15,192 nucleotides of DNA, from assembly GCA_035639875.1 (NCBI GenBank), contig DASQXE010000064.1, forward strand, positions 1 to 15,192. Reading direction: 5' to 3'. The notes below the pieces were generated by a model that worked only from the letters and a program-made list of their open reading frames with translations, was not told the DNA's origin and did no database searches. Positions within the stretch are counted from its first letter, which is position 1. Every line of letters begins with the position of its first letter. Positions 14,260 through 15,192 of the stretch are shown in pieces. The DNA comes from JAIBJP01 sp035639875. Lineage in GTDB: Bacteria; Actinomycetota; Thermoleophilia; Gaiellales; Gaiellaceae. The position numbers and the translations under genes are program-made.

Positions 14260-15014
14260 TCATCCGCAAGTCCGCGAAGGAGATCGACAAGATGGCGCGG
14301 GCGGGGCGCGTCGTTGCCGACACGCTCGCGCTCCTCGCCGAGACCATGCGGCCGGGCTTGACGACGCAGGAGCTCGACGCGATCGCAGAGGACTACATTC
14401 GCTCCCAGGGCGGCTCGCCGACGTTCAAGGGCTACCACGGCTTCCCCGCTTCGATCTGCACGTCCCCGAACTCCATGGTGGTGCACGGGATCCCGGGCGT
14501 GTATCGGATCGAGGACGGCGACCTCATCTCGGTCGACGTGGGCGTCACGTTGGGCGGCTTCGTCGCGGACTCGGCCTACACGTTCCCGGTCGGAGAGATC
14601 GACGAGGAGGCACAGCGGCTCCTCGATGTCGGCCAAGCCGCGCTCGAAGCCGGCATCGAGCAGGCGCGCGCGGGCAACCACGTCGGCGACATCTCGGCCG
14701 CGGTGCAGCGGACCGTGGAAGAGGCCGGTTTCTCGGTCGTCAAGTCGCTGGTCGGGCACGGCATCGGGCGCTCGATGCACGAGGAGCCGCGGATCCCGAA
14801 CTGGGGCGAGCCCGGCCGTGGCCCTGAGCTCGCTCCCGGAATGACGCTTGCGATCGAGCCCATGATCAACGCCGGCTCATCCGAGGTCGTGGTCGCGGAG
14901 GATCGCTGGTCGATCTCGACCGACGACGGCTCCCTTTCGTGTCATTTCGAGCACACGGTCGCGGTCACGGAGGCCGAACCGCGCATCCTCACACTCGCCG
15001 AAGTCCGCGTCTGA
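14256..15014 (+). CDS. map: Methionine aminopeptidase, type I
   Basis: Map removes the initiator methionine from nascent proteins at the tunnel exit. The 252-residue product begins MIIRKSAKEIDKMARAGRVV. The metal ligands of the pita-bread fold are all recognisable: D94 (ISVDVG), D105 (VADSAYT), H168 (VGHGIG), E201 (AIEPM) and E232 (FEHTVAVT), with the substrate-contacting H77 in VVHGIP. There is no N-terminal zinc finger or SH3-like extension, so it is the short bacterial class. The ATG overlaps the adk stop (ATGA) without a clear Shine-Dalgarno, consistent with coupling. Complete and apparently functional. Confidence 0.98.
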   Translation: MIIRKSAKEIDKMARAGRVVADTLALLAETMRPGLTTQELDAIAEDYIRSQGGSPTFKGYHGFPASICTSPNSMVVHGIPGVYRIEDGDLISVDVGVTLGGFVADSAYTFPVGEIDEEAQRLLDVGQAALEAGIEQARAGNHVGDISAAVQRTVEEAGFSVVKSLVGHGIGRSMHEEPRIPNWGEPGRGPELAPGMTLAIEPMINAGSSEVVVAEDRWSISTDDGSLSCHFEHTVAVTEAEPRILTLAEVRV

Positions 15015-15103
15015 GCCGAAATCCGAGCCTGCGAGCCTTTTGCTACCCTGCACTGTCGCGGCCGAGCCGAGCTTTGCCGTGGCTTGGCGACCGCCATCTA
15101 GCT
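15015..15103 (+). promoter_or_regulatory. map-rpmJ intergenic region with possible promoter and leader hairpin
   Basis: This 89-bp gap is the longest in the window and is too short for infA, which often lies here. TGCTACCCT at 15041-15049 fits an extended -10 (TGN-TANNNT), but I see no -35 hexamer at the right distance. Downstream, GCCGAGCC (15061-15068) and GGCTTGGC (15081-15088) can form an 8-bp stem with one G-U pair and a 12-nt loop, ending 15 nt before the rpmJ ATG. No T-run follows, so it is not an intrinsic terminator. A new promoter with a structured leader is plausible but unproven. Confidence 0.3.
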
Positions 15104-15192
15104 ATGAAAGTCAGAGCTTCCGTCAAACCGATGTGTGACCGCTGCCGCGTGATCAAGCGGCACGGAAAAGTGCTGGTCATCTGCACGAACCC
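15104..15192 (+). CDS. rpmJ: 50S ribosomal protein L36, 3' end outside window
   Basis: L36 is a tiny zinc-ribbon protein of the large subunit. The fragment reads MKVRASVKPMCDRCRVIKRH, then GKVLVICTN and the first two bases of a proline codon: 29 whole codons of an expected 37 or so. C11, C14 and C27 of the C-C-C-H zinc site are present; the final histidine would lie just past the edge. The ATG at 15104 is fixed by the MKVR(A/P)SVK start. I see no good Shine-Dalgarno. rpsM, rpsK, rpsD, rpoA and rplQ would be expected to follow. Confidence 0.95.
   Translation, partial: MKVRASVKPMCDRCRVIKRHGKVLVICTN

Overview
The window is 15.2 kb of GC-rich bacterial DNA in which every supported gene lies on the + strand. 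It is a translation-apparatus super-cluster: the end of the str operon (fusA, tuf), the whole S10 operon (rpsJ to rpsQ), the whole spc operon (rplN to secY), then adk, map and the start of rpmJ. Gene order, the short adenylate kinase, the four-cysteine S14 and long charged tails on several ribosomal proteins suggest a high-GC actinobacterium, perhaps of the Thermoleophilia (Gaiellales/Solirubrobacterales) type. The placement is inference from memory of the families, not from a search.

Layout: EF-G C-terminal part (2-880) and EF-Tu (903-2093). S10, L3, L4, L23, L2, S19, L22, S3, L16, L29 and S17 (2090-8217). L14, L24, L5, S14, S8, L6, L18, S5, L30, L15 and SecY (8214-13672). Adenylate kinase (13681-14259), methionine aminopeptidase (14256-15014) and L36 (15104 to the right edge). 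Most junctions overlap by 1 to 4 nt or abut (TGATG, TAGTG, GTGA, TTGA, ATGA), which implies a polycistronic message with translational coupling. The only gaps above 25 nt are 7132-7218 (rplP/rpmC) and 15015-15103 (map/rpmJ).

The products work together: EF-G and EF-Tu drive elongation, the r-proteins build both ribosomal subunits, SecY receives nascent membrane and secreted proteins, Map removes initiator methionine and Adk balances adenine nucleotides.

I do not see a new defence, mobile or metabolic system. The unusual points are: (1) rpsJ has no ATG/GTG/TTG at its expected start; the only codon in the right place is ATA, overlapping the tuf stop as ATAG. (2) At rplP/rpmC a 31-bp segment encoding the last residues of L16 and the L29 start signal is repeated 98 bp apart with only synonymous differences relative to L16, flanking a perfect 11-bp hairpin and creating a 33-codon reading frame. 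(3) S17 carries a 182-residue N-terminal extension, larger than its own core, that shares a short basic/acidic module with the L22 tail. (4) infA is absent between map and rpmJ.
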